The notes below the pieces were generated by a model. That model worked only from the letters and a program-made list of their open reading frames with translations. It was not told where the DNA came from and made no database searches. The position numbers and the translations under genes are program-made. From contig CM049307.1 in the NCBI GenBank assembly GCA_026874595.1, forward strand, positions 92,664,330 to 92,728,329: 64,000 nt of DNA, read 5' to 3'. Positions 1-11,310 of this stretch are shown piece by piece. The DNA comes from Sipunculus nudus (lineage: Eukaryota > Annelida > Sipuncula > Golfingiida > Sipunculidae). The first letter of the stretch is position 1; each line of letters begins with the position of its first letter.

Positions 1-3000
1 CACTACGGATCACCCCGTCCCTGCCGCGGAAAACCTGAGTTACCAACCCCAAAGGCCATTTCATTCGAGGAACATTGTCTTCCCTAATCAAGACGATACA
101 ACCCTTCCTTATATCGCCCTTGGCGACAAACTTGTTGACTGTTGGTGGGAGATTTCTTATATAATCCTTACTCCAAAGGGACCAAAATAAATTGAGCCGC
201 TTTTGACGGTTGGATTCCCTGAGAGTAAGGTCCCGCTGAGTCACTGCCTCTTCTAGTTCAGAGATTGTGGCCTGGAACCCTGCTCTCTTACCTATTAAGA
301 AATGGGACGGAGACAGAGGGGAGACACTTTCCACTTCGTCTCCAACAAAGGTTAAGGGTCTAGAATTAATACAGGCTTCTATTTCCTGCAGTGTAGTGTC
401 TAGCTCCACTTTAGTAAGGCAGCGCGTGCCCAATGACTTCTTCAATGCACTCTTCACCGAGCGCACCAACCGCTCCCACCATCCTCCCCACCATGGAGAC
501 CTTGGGATAATGAATTTCCACTTAGGACTATTTGGCCCGAAACATTTCAGCATATGAGTCTCCGCACACTTGAAGGTCTTTGCATTGTCGGAGTATATGA
601 CACTAGGTATTCCCCTTCTGGCTGAAAACCGCCTCAGGGCTAACATAAAGTCAGATAGATTCAAAGAATCTGTCAACTCGAGGTGCACAGACCTCACTAC
701 GGCACAAGTGAACAGCAGAATATATAATTTCTTCTTTGGAAGGTCTGAACAGTAGAGAGGACCTGCGTAGTCGAGGCCAGTTACCGTAAAGGGTGGAGCC
801 TGCTGAACCCTTAAATCAGGGAGGGGAGCTACGGGTTGGTTGCTTGCTTGAGCGTCTATCCTTTGACAGTGGATACACTCACGTTTGACAGTCTTTGCTA
901 GGCGCCTCAATCCGACAATCCAGTAATTGTCCCTGAGGGTTGATATAACTGTATCCACACCGGCATGCTTCAGCTGTTCATGCTGGTGCCGTATTATTAG
1001 TTTTGCCAGGTGGCCTTTCGGTATAATGATGGGATGTCTTTCTTCATAAGTCAATTTGGACTGTTGCAACCTACCCTTTACTCGTAGCAACCCGTCTTCC
1101 GCTAAAAACGGATTTAGTCTGGCCAACCCAGACCCTTTGTGAACCGCTTTACTCTTTCTAAGGTTCTCAATTTCCGCAATATAAGCTTGTTCCTGTGTGT
1201 ATTTGAACAAGAGATTCTTGGCCCCTGAAATCTCGCTATGGCCAAGATCTCCCCTATAAACATCTGACGGATGTCTTAAATTATGAACAAACCTCAAAAC
1301 CCATCCAACAACCCGGATGGCCTTGCTAAATCTGCCCCACCTACTGATCTCAAACGCATTATGAGATTTAGTGTCTGTAATCAACGATAGCGAAGGCAAT
1401 CGCTCTTGGGGACAATCTTCCACCTGATCATCATCAAGGTGACTTGTGATCGGCTGGACTAACCAAGATGGACCATTCATCCACAAATCTGAGGATATCA
1501 AGCTTTCTGCAGAAATGCCTCTGGTCACAAGGTCTGCTGGATTGTCCTTTCCTGGGCAATGCGCCCAACAAGTAGGGTCAGTGAGCTCCTGAATTTCAGC
1601 GACCCTGTTCGCTACGAAAGGTTTCCACCTACTAGGGTTACCTTTAACCCAGCCCAAAGCCACTGAAGAATCTGTCCAACATTTGTAAACGACCTGTTGG
1701 AGTTGGAGTGCATTGAGAACAAATCTCAACAATCGTGCGGTCAACAGAGCTCCTAAGAGTTCAAGTCTTGGTAGGGATATTCTCTTTATGGGTGAAACTC
1801 TGGCCCTCGATATGACTAAAGAGACCTCGAATGTACCATCCACCTTGGGAATGCGGATGTAAAGTGCAGCACCATATCCCCTTTCCGAAGCATCCCCAAA
1901 ACAGTGCAGTTCTATGCCCATCTGATCTGACCAAGGTAAGGTTGTATAACATCTGTGGATTCTCCAGGCCCGAATGAGCTCCAAACCTTGAATCCACTGG
2001 TAAAACACCACATGTATAGCGGGAGGAACTTCCTTATCCCAGCTAAGACCTAACTGCCATATGTCCTGCATCAAGACCTTTGCCACCATGATAAAAGGGG
2101 TGAGAAATCCCAAGGGATCATACAATCTAGCCAAGAAACTAAGAACTACCCGCTTGGTAGTTACCAAATCTGGTGGAATTGTGACTCCATCAAATGCAAA
2201 GTCATCAGTTGCAGTTAACCATTTCAATCCGAGAATCTTGACAGAATCAGAAATCAGATGCTTTGCACCAAATTCCTTGAAAAACATCTCCTTGACTATT
2301 TTGTTGTTTGATGTGCATTTTGCCAGGGGCATGCTAGCATCTAAAAGGACCCGGCTGGCTTCTTGAAACAATGCACAAGCTTCATCATCAGTGTTCGCCC
2401 CAGAAAGCCAATCATCTACATACAGATTCTGTTGAAGTTCCTCTATGGCTCTAGAAGGCGGATATCTAACAAGGTGGTATCTAACGGTGGCATTCAACAA
2501 AAATGGACTACTCTTATTGCCAAAAGGTACCCTGGTGAACCTCATGGATTTCACTTCACCATGGTGGTTCCAAAGAAACCGATGAACATCTTGATCTTCC
2601 CTGCGTACCTTGATTTGCAGGAATGCTTTGGTTATGTCTGCGGTCAAGCCTACCTTCCAACGTCGAAAGCGCAAGAGAATTTCAACCAAACTAGGAATGA
2701 GGGATGGACCTGCCTCCAAACAATCATTTAATGAAACACCATTAAATCCGGTAGACGATGCATCAAATACCGGCCTGACTTTTGTGGTAAGACTAGACTC
2801 TCTTATAACCGGGTGATGAGGCATATAGTACACAGGGTTTGAAACTACCTTTTCCTGTGTAGGTATCTCTTCAATGATGCCCTGATCCTGCATCTCGACT
2901 AACACCTCATCATAGCTGCTCTGTAACTCAGGATTCTTAGCTAATTTCCTAGATAGATTATTCAGCCGAATTTCAGCAAGCTTTTCATTGTTCTGAAGTC

Positions 3001-5062
3001 TTGCTGACCCCAATGGCACCTTCCATGGAAGGGCAACCTCATAACGTCCGTGAGTAAAACGGACAGTATCCCTAAATTGGGTCAAGACTGGATCTTCAGG
3101 ACCAGAGTCCTGTGACTTTACAGAATCTATTCCGATTGATTCAAGATCCCAGAAATTCCTTAAACTGCTGTCCTGAATATCCGTTAAACACAACAACTGA
3201 GGTGAAACGGAGAGGCTATGAGCGTGACTCACCTGATCAATTTTACCCGATACTACCCATCCAAAAGCAGTATCTTGGACTACAAGACCTTCTGAGAGTT
3301 TAATTATATCCTGCCTGACCAAGTCCCAGTATGAATCAAGGCCAACCAAGATATCTATAGACATCTCCTTACCTTCAAATTGATCTGCCAACATCAGTTT
3401 GTCCATTGACTGTAGCACATCAGGTGGTATCTGAGGCCGATACATGGGAGCGCTGATCGTCTCAATTTCAACTACATGAATAACTTCCATGGCCCCCTGT
3501 TTATTCTGCAGCTTAAGCTCATACACGTCATGGGATGAATTTGACCTTGGTTTCTTATCCCCAAAAGCTGCATAGGACACATATTTCCCAGATACCCACC
3601 TTGGTCCTACTTTATGCACAAGAGAACTAGATACATAAGTAGTATCTGACCCAGTATCGAACATCAGTGTGGCCCTTACAGTGCCCTTAGCCCCATGTAC
3701 CAAAACATTAGTGGTTTGAAGTACTGTACTTCTATGTGCAGCACACGATACACGAACATGTGAAACAGAACCTTCCTGTGTTTGTTCTACCTCTGGTACC
3801 TGACATTCAACTGTATTCTTAGAAATATCTCGTGTTTTGACATTATCATTTGTGATACCTTTGCATAACAATTCATGGTGCCTACCTCGACACTTGGCAC
3901 ATCTAGCAATACAACCCTTGGCCAAGTGCCCTTTACCTAAACACCTGAAACAGAGTCCCAAATTTTGCAGCTTCTGGTGACGCTCAATGATGGACAGTCT
4001 CCAGATCTCTCGGCATCTCTCAGAGCTATGACCTTTCCCACAAAAGGCACAACTGTATTTGGCCGAACCTGTGGCTGTTTGGAGTGCAGAGGCAGTAGCT
4101 ATACGTGGTTGTACAGCTCTTTTCTCTTCCGCCTTGATTTTGTCATCACCACTCCGTGTCAATCCCTTAAACACCTCTGAGCGTTCTCTCCTGTCAATCT
4201 CCGTCTTAAGAAAAGAGAGCAACCACTCTAAGTCTCTCTCTTTGCCCTCTCCATTGCGGGCCCATTCCATGCGAATGTCATTGGGCAATCTTGACAATAT
4301 CAGCGGTGTCATGAAAACACCATACTCTTCGCCACGTACTCCTAATGCTTCAAGGCTTCTCACATGTTTCATAAGTTCATCTAGTAATTTCCATAACAAA
4401 CTGACATTTGAGCCTTTGGTCTGATTTGGTATGGATACATTCAATAGCCCCTGTATGTGAGCAAAAACAATACGTTCTTTACGGCCGTATCTCTCTTCTA
4501 ATATCTTGCATGCAACGGGATAATTCTCTACTGTAGTGGATAACCCACCTATGACTGTCTTAGCCTCACCATCTAGGAGCGACTGTAAGTATGAGAACTT
4601 ACTAATAACTGGCAGGTCTGTATCATCCACTAGCGCAATGAAGCGGTCCCAAAACGGCTGCCATTCAGTCAACACGCCTGTGAATTTAGGTAATTCCAAA
4701 CGCGGCAGCTTTACATCAGTAACACTTGCCGTCTTACTGGACTCAGAGTCCGTGTCCTTTAACAAACTGGCCAAGCATTTTGCCGCTTGTATCCTCGGCT
4801 TCCTAATATTCTGCCTGAATTGTTCAGCTTCCTCAATATTGCTCTCAAGTTCATCCGGGTCTATTTCTATTTCAAGTTCTGACTGTGCCTCGTCAACAGC
4901 TGCTAACCGCTTATCTAATTCGTCAACAGCGTCCTGTAACACAATGCGATCAACCGGAGTCACCGCCAAAACATCTGTTAACGCCCGTGCGGCTCGAGTA
5001 GCCCAGCCTCTGGCTCCGGCCCTTACTTTCCTAAGTCGCTTCAAATTATCCGTGTTGCTCAT
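1..5062 (-). CDS. BEL/Pao gag-pol polyprotein (3' end truncated by window)
   Basis: One open frame of 1,687 codons runs from the ATG at 5062-5060 to the window edge. Order seen: N-terminal gag-like region with a DUF1759-type segment (about residues 125-270); cysteine knuckles of CxxC...H...C type (about 341-395); aspartic protease with a DTGS motif (about 468); reverse transcriptase with YVDD (about 881); RNase H starting FGDAS (about 1058); an HHCC integrase zinc finger (about 1356-1400); and the integrase core with D, D and E in LDYAG, YSDNAK and WWERL (about 1431, 1491, 1531). A DUF5641-like C-terminal region is cut by the edge. The product would replicate the element through an RNA intermediate in cytoplasmic particles and integrate the cDNA. 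The ATG was chosen because it lies 65 bases inside the primer binding site and starts the open frame. Confidence 0.92.
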   Translation of the reverse strand, partial: MSNTDNLKRLRKVRAGARGWATRAARALTDVLAVTPVDRIVLQDAVDELDKRLAAVDEAQSELEIEIDPDELESNIEEAEQFRQNIRKPRIQAAKCLASLLKDTDSESSKTASVTDVKLPRLELPKFTGVLTEWQPFWDRFIALVDDTDLPVISKFSYLQSLLDGEAKTVIGGLSTTVENYPVACKILEERYGRKERIVFAHIQGLLNVSIPNQTKGSNVSLLWKLLDELMKHVRSLEALGVRGEEYGVFMTPLILSRLPNDIRMEWARNGEGKERDLEWLLSFLKTEIDRRERSEVFKGLTRSGDDKIKAEEKRAVQPRIATASALQTATGSAKYSCAFCGKGHSSERCREIWRLSIIERHQKLQNLGLCFRCLGKGHLAKGCIARCAKCRGRHHELLCKGITNDNVKTRDISKNTVECQVPEVEQTQEGSVSHVRVSCAAHRSTVLQTTNVLVHGAKGTVRATLMFDTGSDTTYVSSSLVHKVGPRWVSGKYVSYAAFGDKKPRSNSSHDVYELKLQNKQGAMEVIHVVEIETISAPMYRPQIPPDVLQSMDKLMLADQFEGKEMSIDILVGLDSYWDLVRQDIIKLSEGLVVQDTAFGWVVSGKIDQVSHAHSLSVSPQLLCLTDIQDSSLRNFWDLESIGIDSVKSQDSGPEDPVLTQFRDTVRFTHGRYEVALPWKVPLGSARLQNNEKLAEIRLNNLSRKLAKNPELQSSYDEVLVEMQDQGIIEEIPTQEKVVSNPVYYMPHHPVIRESSLTTKVRPVFDASSTGFNGVSLNDCLEAGPSLIPSLVEILLRFRRWKVGLTADITKAFLQIKVRREDQDVHRFLWNHHGEVKSMRFTRVPFGNKSSPFLLNATVRYHLVRYPPSRAIEELQQNLYVDDWLSGANTDDEACALFQEASRVLLDASMPLAKCTSNNKIVKEMFFKEFGAKHLISDSVKILGLKWLTATDDFAFDGVTIPPDLVTTKRVVLSFLARLYDPLGFLTPFIMVAKVLMQDIWQLGLSWDKEVPPAIHVVFYQWIQGLELIRAWRIHRCYTTLPWSDQMGIELHCFGDASERGYGAALYIRIPKVDGTFEVSLVISRARVSPIKRISLPRLELLGALLTARLLRFVLNALQLQQVVYKCWTDSSVALGWVKGNPSRWKPFVANRVAEIQELTDPTCWAHCPGKDNPADLVTRGISAESLISSDLWMNGPSWLVQPITSHLDDDQVEDCPQERLPSLSLITDTKSHNAFEISRWGRFSKAIRVVGWVLRFVHNLRHPSDVYRGDLGHSEISGAKNLLFKYTQEQAYIAEIENLRKSKAVHKGSGLARLNPFLAEDGLLRVKGRLQQSKLTYEERHPIIIPKGHLAKLIIRHQHEQLKHAGVDTVISTLRDNYWIVGLRRLAKTVKRECIHCQRIDAQASNQPVAPLPDLRVQQAPPFTVTGLDYAGPLYCSDLPKKKLYILLFTCAVVRSVHLELTDSLNLSDFMLALRRFSARRGIPSVIYSDNAKTFKCAETHMLKCFGPNSPKWKFIIPRSPWWGGWWERLVRSVKSALKKSLGTRCLTKVELDTTLQEIEACINSRPLTFVGDEVESVSPLSPSHFLIGKRAGFQATISELEEAVTQRDLTLRESNRQKRLNLFWSLWSKDYIRNLPPTVNKFVAKGDIRKGCIVLIREDNVPRMKWPLGLVTQVFRGRDGVIRS

Positions 5063-5109
5063 AGTTGCGTACACTCAAACTCACCACACGACGATAACAC
5101 AGGATATTT

Positions 5110-5127
5110 TCCCGGGTCTGGGCACCA
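5110..5127 (-). promoter_or_regulatory. tRNA primer binding site of the BEL/Pao element
   Basis: On the minus strand TGGTGCCCAGACCCGGGA begins 2 bases after the LTR. The TGG start complements a tRNA CCA end, and the CCCGGG stretch fits a T-arm. The cognate tRNA was not identified. Confidence 0.65.
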
Positions 5128-5129
5128 AA

Positions 5130-5374
5130 TGTTGGGGACCACTCTCATAAGCCCAACTTGGCGAGTTTAATCCAGGTCCATATGGAACACGGAGCCAACT
5201 ACGACTTAGAAAATTCAACAGTGTTTATTCTGACTTCATTACAGGAGAGTATAACAGAGAAATCATAACAGAATCAAAAAGGAAAAGTCACACCGTACCC
5301 GCGACGATAGTCACACCGTACCCGTGAAAAAAAACAAAGTAAATTACAGCTGTATATAACAGTCATCGCCAACA
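5130..5374 (-). repeat. Candidate 5' LTR of the BEL/Pao element
   Basis: The segment starts TGTTGG and ends CCAACA on the element strand, a 6 bp inverted terminus. Its inner edge is 2 bases from the primer binding site. On the minus strand it holds a TATATA-like box (5350-5359) near the outer edge and an AATAAA polyadenylation signal (5224-5229) about 95 bases before the inner edge, as expected for U3-R-U5. The inner edge is well supported. The outer edge is inferred from the CCAACA match, because the partner LTR is outside the window. At 245 bp it is short for this superfamily, so the true LTR could extend further right. Confidence 0.6.
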
Positions 5375-6591
5375 GAAGGAGCACTATATCAATATAGTTG
5401 CTGCGACCGGCAAATGGAATGATTGAAAAGACGCTTTCATGCAATATCCTCTCTGTGAAAAAAGTTTGCTGTGCTAAACCCAGGTCCTGATTTGCTTCTA
5501 ACCAGAACATGTTCAATGTCAGCTGCAGAAATTTCTATTCATACAAGAGAGAAGGATTTCTTTACCTTCTGAAGAAGTCGCATATGTACTGTACTGCTTG
5601 TTAATTTTGGTAAAATAAAAGGTGCATCTTCCCCTGTTTATTTTTATCATTTGCATTCTAACTCTGTATGTTATCTGATGACCACAGTCCCAGATATGAG
5701 AGATACAATAAATTGATGATTAATCTATTTTCGTTCTTAGGTCCATCCTGATTAAAGTAACAATAATTAAGTAATAACATAAATAAGTGTTGGAAATATT
5801 TGTGTTCAGTCTCTATTCAGTTCGTTTGTTAATATTAGCTATAGGCACAAAACAATGAAAGGCATGAAAATATAATGAATAGCAGGACATTAATGAATGA
5901 ATTATATTTTTCTTTTAATTATATGTTTGAAATCAGATTTAAAAAAAATATCTTTGCCAGGAGAAACATCTGTTTCTTTCACCTCATTTTAAAATAATAC
6001 CAAAAAAAATGAAAAACTAAAAATCGTCCGCCCGCACTGATTTAAAAAAAAGTGCATGAGAACCAAACCCCTTTTTTCAGCCTTATGGCTTGTTTTTTGT
6101 CGTATGAACCCCATGGAGCCTTAAAGCATGAATTAATCCGAAAAACCAGAGAGGAAAAGCGTAAGGTCGGGTAAAACTGACATCGTCTGTGATATATCGA
6201 ACCATTCCCTTGACGTTTGTGTTACTGGTACAGGAGCAAATGAAGTTAACCAGGTAATTGTATATACTAGTGGTACACCCAAACTTTCGACATGCGATCT
6301 GAGACATCCGGGTTTTTATGTGCACTAAGAATGGCAGCTCCGCTGATCGATTCCGAGTTATAAGAGATATTATCGCGGGGAAGCGACACGAAGTACTAAG
6401 AGGACAGCGCTCAGACCGAATATATCTGCGGAGAGAAGAGAGACGAGGGCGTGTATCGGACAGTTTAAGGACGGAATAATACTTTTTCAGACCACGTCCA
6501 AAACCTCAAACCATAGTACGATAATAAATCCCTAATATATACAACGATAAAGGACTTGGACAGTCGATAGGGGGCCTGGACAGTCGACAAG
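5375..6591. other. No gene recognised
   Basis: AT-rich sequence with only short, unsupported ORFs. Near the right end (about 6553-6605) the 13-base motif cctggacagtcga and close variants occur three times, leading into the SINE head. Confidence 0.6.
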
Positions 6592-6825
6592 GGTCCTGGA
6601 CAGTCGAGTGGTAGAACGCTCCGCCCTCTCCGCTGGCGGCCCCTGTTCGAATCCCAGCATGGCTATGAGAGCGGGTTAGTAGTTGCCCGTCCAAGGCCGG
6701 TGGTTTCCGGGACTCCAGTTTCCTCCTCCCTTACCGACTACCGAGCCCCAACATCGGAGCCATGGAGAGTGCCTCGGATAAGTTATTATAACTAGTTGTA
6801 AAATCCATGTAAAATAAATAAAGTT
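6592..6825 (+). repeat. tRNA-derived SINE
   Basis: The head has a tRNA D-arm-like segment (A-box region about 6600-6620) and a perfect B-box, GTTCGAATCC, at 6645-6654, spaced as in a Pol III internal promoter. It continues into a body (about 6690-6720) with the GGTTTCC...GGTTTCCTCC-type sequence seen in conserved central domains of invertebrate SINEs, and ends in an A-rich tail with AAATAAATAAA (about 6810-6823). No cloverleaf with intact acceptor stem was found, so this is not a functional tRNA gene. Confidence 0.7.
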
Positions 6826-7370
6826 TATATCATTACATCATATGCAGCATCATGGGCACTTAGTCGAAACTTTGGCTGCTACAATTGGTGCAATCCTGAC
6901 CTCACTTTAGCACTTCAGGCATTGTTATGCTATCTTTTAGAGATTTAGAACATCATATGCCCCACAATACTAATTTCCTATCACTTTCATACGAAATTGT
7001 TGCGTCACACATACAGATTTAATGTATCAATGGAAAAAACAGATATTGACACGTTATCGCCGCGCTTCAAAACTGGGCGCGAGTACATATTACTATTTCA
7101 TACTTATTTAGATTATCATTAAGCGTTACACTGCCTTATTTTAGATGCTTACGAAATAATTTCAACAGTAGATAAAAAAACAGGAGGACAGGGGTGTTTG
7201 ATGGGTTGTATATTTATTTGGTCAGCTGCACATAGTCGAATCTTCACTAAATTTCATATATTTTATAGGTGAATAATTCGTTAGTCTACACTTACTGGCG
7301 GACAGCTATCATTATTGTTGACAATCACACAGTTTAGTAACTCATCCTAATATCAACTGTCAAATTCAAA
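6826..7370. other. No gene recognised; upstream flank of HAO copy A
   Basis: AT-rich sequence without recognisable coding sequence. If copy A was once transcribed, its promoter would lie here, but no convincing TATA/initiator arrangement was seen. Confidence 0.5.
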
Positions 7371-8023
7371 ATGTCTAAAGGAGGACCCTGGTGAATGTGG
7401 CCGACATCCAGAACGAGGCTATGAAGAAACTGGATTCCACGCAGATGCTCTTTCTGGAAGAAAGTGCAGGAACTGACCAAACATATCTGGACAACTAGGC
7501 TGCATTTAAACGCTACAAGTTTCTTCCTCACGTGCTCGGAGGTTTAAATAACGTCACCACCAGAACCACCATTTTGGGTCGTGAAGTCCAATGTCTTATC
7601 GGTGTCGCTCCCACGGCGCTCCAAAGGTAATAACCTTAGAATAACGTTGTTATATATGCATCAGAATTCTGAAGGATTCCGTCCGCAATTGCATAAATGA
7701 AAACAGAATCGTTATCCAAAGCATTGCAGATCGACCTATATATCAGAAAGCAATTCAACCGCAATTTTGATGTATAATGTATTCTGAAATGTTTTTAGGT
7801 CAATTTTTGATACGCGTTAGTTACATCACTCTCTGTTTGAAAGAAAATATACATATTTTTGTAGTCTATTCTTAATAAAATAAACAACTCACAATTTTGT
7901 AAAACTAACGCTAAATTAACTCGATAGCGACTTTTCTACAGCTTTCTCGTTTACCGTGGTTGCATTTTGGTGGTAGTTATTTTGGGGTTGTCGCCCAACA
8001 GAGATGGTCTTTAGCCGAGGTTT

Positions 8024-8070
<47 letters not shown>

Positions 8071-9278
8071 AAATACACATATACACACACACAGTGAAGT
8101 CCACCCAGAAGGAGAGAAGGCGACAGCGAGAGCAGTTGCTAAGAAGTGGGTTATCGGAGCTTTCAGCATAGTGTCAGCATTCAACATGGAAGAAATCGCT
8201 GCTGCAGCGCCATCGAGCGTCCACTGGCAGCAAATAGACCTGTTCAAGGATCGAGAAGTGGAACTTGATCTGATCCAGAGAGCAGAACGACAGGGGTTTA
8301 CTGCTCTGCTAGTTTACGTAGATAATGATCATGGTTTCGCAGTCAGATATTTCAGCGTAAAATATAAACCCAAACGTCGCTTTGATATGAAAATGGGCAA
8401 CTTTCCAAATCAGAGACCCCTATCGGAGAAATACAGTACAAGTCCAGGGGGAAAGCTGGGATTACCTGGCCTGGGTCATCAACACAACGTCACTTCCGGT
8501 AGTGGTCAAAGGCATTCTCCGGCTAGAGGACGCAGTGACCGCTGTTGACCTCGGAACCAGCGCCATCTGGGTGTCCAATCACGGTGGCTGGCAAGTGCAT
8601 AATACAACCACCAGATGGCGCCAGGTTGGGTATACAACAATTTTACAATTTGGATTTTGTTTATGAATTTTGTCTCGAGTCTCGCTGAGAGCGACGAAGT
8701 AGTGTGATATAACTATATTTGAGAAAATTCATCTCGGAATACGTGCCACTTACAATGGGTTCCGGTAACATAAATTCTGCGAGTTATGGTAGAAATAATG
8801 ATGAAGACACTTAGTGATTGATATTAATGAACAAATATTTTACATTCAGTCATATAGACAGTCTCCCGGCGAGTATAGACGTCTTGAACGATATAGTTAA
8901 AGCTGTAAACGGGCTAGCGGAGGTGTACATGGACGGAGGGATACGGACAGCCATGGATGTCGCCAAGGCAATCGCTCTAGGTATGTTTTTAATACCACAT
9001 AATAATCGGTGTAAATGTGTCACATTATCCCTATAATAGTTTTTGAAAAGAAATGATGTGGTAAATTTTAAGCTTTCTTTCCTGATTTATTAGGAATCTT
9101 GACAATCGAGTTTAAATATAGTTGTTTCTCCTATCAGTAAAATACACAAATGTTTTAGGCAAGACTGAAAGATATTTTTGTCCTTGATGTTTTACTGCAG
9201 GAGTTCTACAGCACAATGTTACTACTTGGAGCTGACATCCCCGACAAATTGGACTCGACCTTCATCCGCAAACCGTAA
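7371..9278 (+). pseudogene. (S)-2-hydroxy-acid oxidase (glycolate oxidase-like), broken copy A
   Basis: The family is a FMN-dependent peroxisomal enzyme that oxidises glycolate and related 2-hydroxy acids to 2-oxo acids, producing H2O2. Exon-like blocks: 7371-7626 (N-terminal VNVADIQNEAMKKLD, ends at a GT donor); 8095-8594 (HPEGEKATARA, QQIDLFKDREVELDLIQRAE, VVVKGIL, VSNHGG); 8862-8980 (LPASIDVLNDIV, DGGIR, donor GTATGT); about 9179-9278 (QEFYSTMLLLG, then TAA). Lesions: a frameshift just after the start, TAG at 7496-7498 in the conserved DN-x-AAF segment, a frameshift at the G-run 8447-8451, and the GRP...YGLA exon missing. The Arg after the catalytic NHGG His reads Trp. A CT microsatellite lies just before exon 2. 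It is the first of three copies in the same orientation. Confidence 0.9.
8026..8069. repeat. (CT)n microsatellite
   Basis: An uninterrupted CT run of about 44 bases, immediately upstream of the exon 2 acceptor of HAO copy A. It creates long spurious Arg-Glu ORFs on the minus strand. Confidence 0.97.
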
Positions 9279-10478
9279 CAATTCTTGCCATATTTAGCTA
9301 AACGTTGATATGAATAATGTTGTCAACTGAAATAAGAGTTGGTTACAGGTGCCGTCACCGTCAAAAGGGAGCAGGGTTAAACTTACATATCAGATCAAGA
9401 GTTCACGAAAATTGTCTTAGAATTTACCTTAGCTTTTTCATAATTAACCTGTGAACTGTTAAAATTAAACATAAGGGTTATCAACCTAAGATTCAAAATC
9501 AATGGTTGCATCACAAGTAAGTTGTGTCCACCAGATAAATGGCGGTTCCAATTAGGTATTGCCTGTGTTTAAAATCCAGTCAGTGTTAAATTACATCTCT
9601 TTTGGAAAATGACACTTACGTTTCATGTAATATACGAGTGAATAATAATTATCTCCAAAGCAGAAAAAAGAGTCCTTTAAGCAAAAAAATGATGGTGATC
9701 TGGGTTACCTCCAAAGTGTACTTGGCTGTCTCTTAGGTTCCCCGCTAACTCTTAAAAAGTATTATAGAAATCTTTCCTTATCTGTTTTCAGCAAATGTGC
9801 TTTTCGACAAACCAACGGACGGCGATAAAGACATAAATTCTCAGACACCTTGTAGAGTTACAATCAAATGGACCTACTCACATGCCCGGCACGATAGATA
9901 TACATGAAGTACATTGTTTTATCCTTAAAATGGTATCTGCCAATATCATGATCTAGAACCGTTTGCTTACTTCTGTGCACAAATGAAAATAAACTTCCAC
10001 CGGTCACTTTCAATGGTACAGCACATAAACATAGTGGCATACCACCTGGTGGATGCTCCGCACAACTTCACGAGCTGTAAAAGAATTTTTCAATCTTCTA
10101 ATTGATTTATCTCATGTGATCATTCTTTCATGTTTCTTCTCCTTCTTTTGGAGTTTTCAAGAATGTACATAAACATACTTTATATACTCACACACAGAAA
10201 AATAACAACCTATAAGACAACTGAGTGAATCAGAGATGGAAAATTTATGGGCCGGGATGACTTTTCTGGGAACATTTTGTATTCTGCGAAAAAGAACTAA
10301 TAGCATGAGAAAATAAACATTTTAGAATTGTATGTGTCTTTAAAGCAAGGGCATGAGTTGTTCTTTGCCAGGAAAAGTTTGAATTGGTTGATAGACGTGT
10401 ATGCTTCAATAAAATTGAAAAGTTGATGGTATTATTCATTGTTCCAGCAATTAGTTTTCAAGAGCAATCGATTTAAAT
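9279..10478. other. No gene recognised
   Basis: Between HAO copy A and the hAT-like terminus. No coding similarity, tRNA-like or inverted-repeat structure was supported. Confidence 0.5.
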
Positions 10479-10577
10479 TACAATTACTCTCCAGAGAAAA
10501 ACAATCAATCACAGTTACTTGATTAAGTAATTGTAATTACAATTACTGTACATATAATTACTTTTGGACCCAACTCT
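10479..10577 (-). mobile_element. Possible terminus of a hAT-like DNA transposon
   Basis: Read on the minus strand, the segment begins CAGAGTTGGGTCC and is followed by alternating GTAATTGTAATTAC inverted motifs. This resembles terminal sequences of hAT-type elements. The opposite terminus and a target duplication were not found, so it may be a fragment. Confidence 0.35.
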
Positions 10578-11310
10578 GGCCCCTTGGGAATACCCCTATA
10601 TCCCCCTCTGCGCCACGATTTCCTTATCAAGCTTTCATATGTTGTTCTACTGTTCGATGCTTCAACAACACGGATTCACCTGGTCGGTTGCTGAATTAAG
10701 GCTGTCCCTAATACTTATAAATAGAGCGGTAGTCTCCAGGGATAATTAATCGCCAATTGTCGCAAGGTTTTTTAATTCTTTGAATTAAATATATTTTGCT
10801 GATCCAGATTACCTCCACATTAAAAAAAACAACTTATGTAAAAACTTTTTGTTTAGAGATGCTGACAAACCAACCAGCTAACGTACGAAGGGAAAAACAG
10901 AATACTGCCCTGGCGAAGGAAAATACGTAAATTCACCATGAGGATTTAAGAGTGGCAGAAATTCTTAATACTTTATGGTATCAAATAAAAAGGTGACATC
11001 TAGCGGAACTCTATGGTGCGAGAAAATACCATGTTGTCAGCCTTGGATGATAGGCGTGGCTGGAGGGGGTATGTGTAAGGACTCAGGACTATCCAAATGA
11101 GCACCGTTTATGGTTTTGGGAAATAGCGGCATTATTGGCTGATTAAAAGCACAAATAAATGTTGATCAGCATAAAACCTCTGTTTCTACAATTTTCCTTT
11201 TTGTAGTAATCACCCATTATTACGACAAGATTCAATATAAAAATCAATACAATCTGCGTACAGCAACCTGAACACGTTTTCATAAAATAAAAGTACTCTT
11301 TATTGCATGA
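10578..11310. other. No gene recognised
   Basis: AT-rich interval between two repeats. Nothing coding could be supported. Confidence 0.5.

Larger units (their letters stand above)
1..5374 (-). mobile_element. BEL/Pao LTR retrotransposon, one end outside the window
   Basis: The minus strand carries one LTR, a primer binding site and a long gag-pol frame in the usual order for this superfamily. The second LTR and the last residues of the polyprotein lie left of the window. BEL/Pao membership follows from the domain order (gag-like region, paired zinc knuckles, aspartic protease, reverse transcriptase, RNase H, zinc-binding integrase with a WWGGWW-type motif near the catalytic Glu). I read the whole in-window frame and found no stop or frameshift, so the copy looks young and possibly able to express its proteins. 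The several plus-strand ORFs overlapping this block are antisense shadows. Confidence 0.93.

Noticed and set aside
267-5150. Plus-strand ORFs (for example 2061-2366, 2363-2731, 4059-4424, 4536-5150)
   Set aside because: They are antisense to the continuous BEL/Pao frame and have no independent domain.
6592-6670. A functional tRNA gene
   Set aside because: The B-box is perfect, but no paired acceptor stem or anticodon arm was found and the sequence continues into a SINE body.
7916-8247. Minus-strand ORFs rich in Arg-Glu
   Set aside because: They are translations of the (CT)n microsatellite plus antisense of HAO exon 2.
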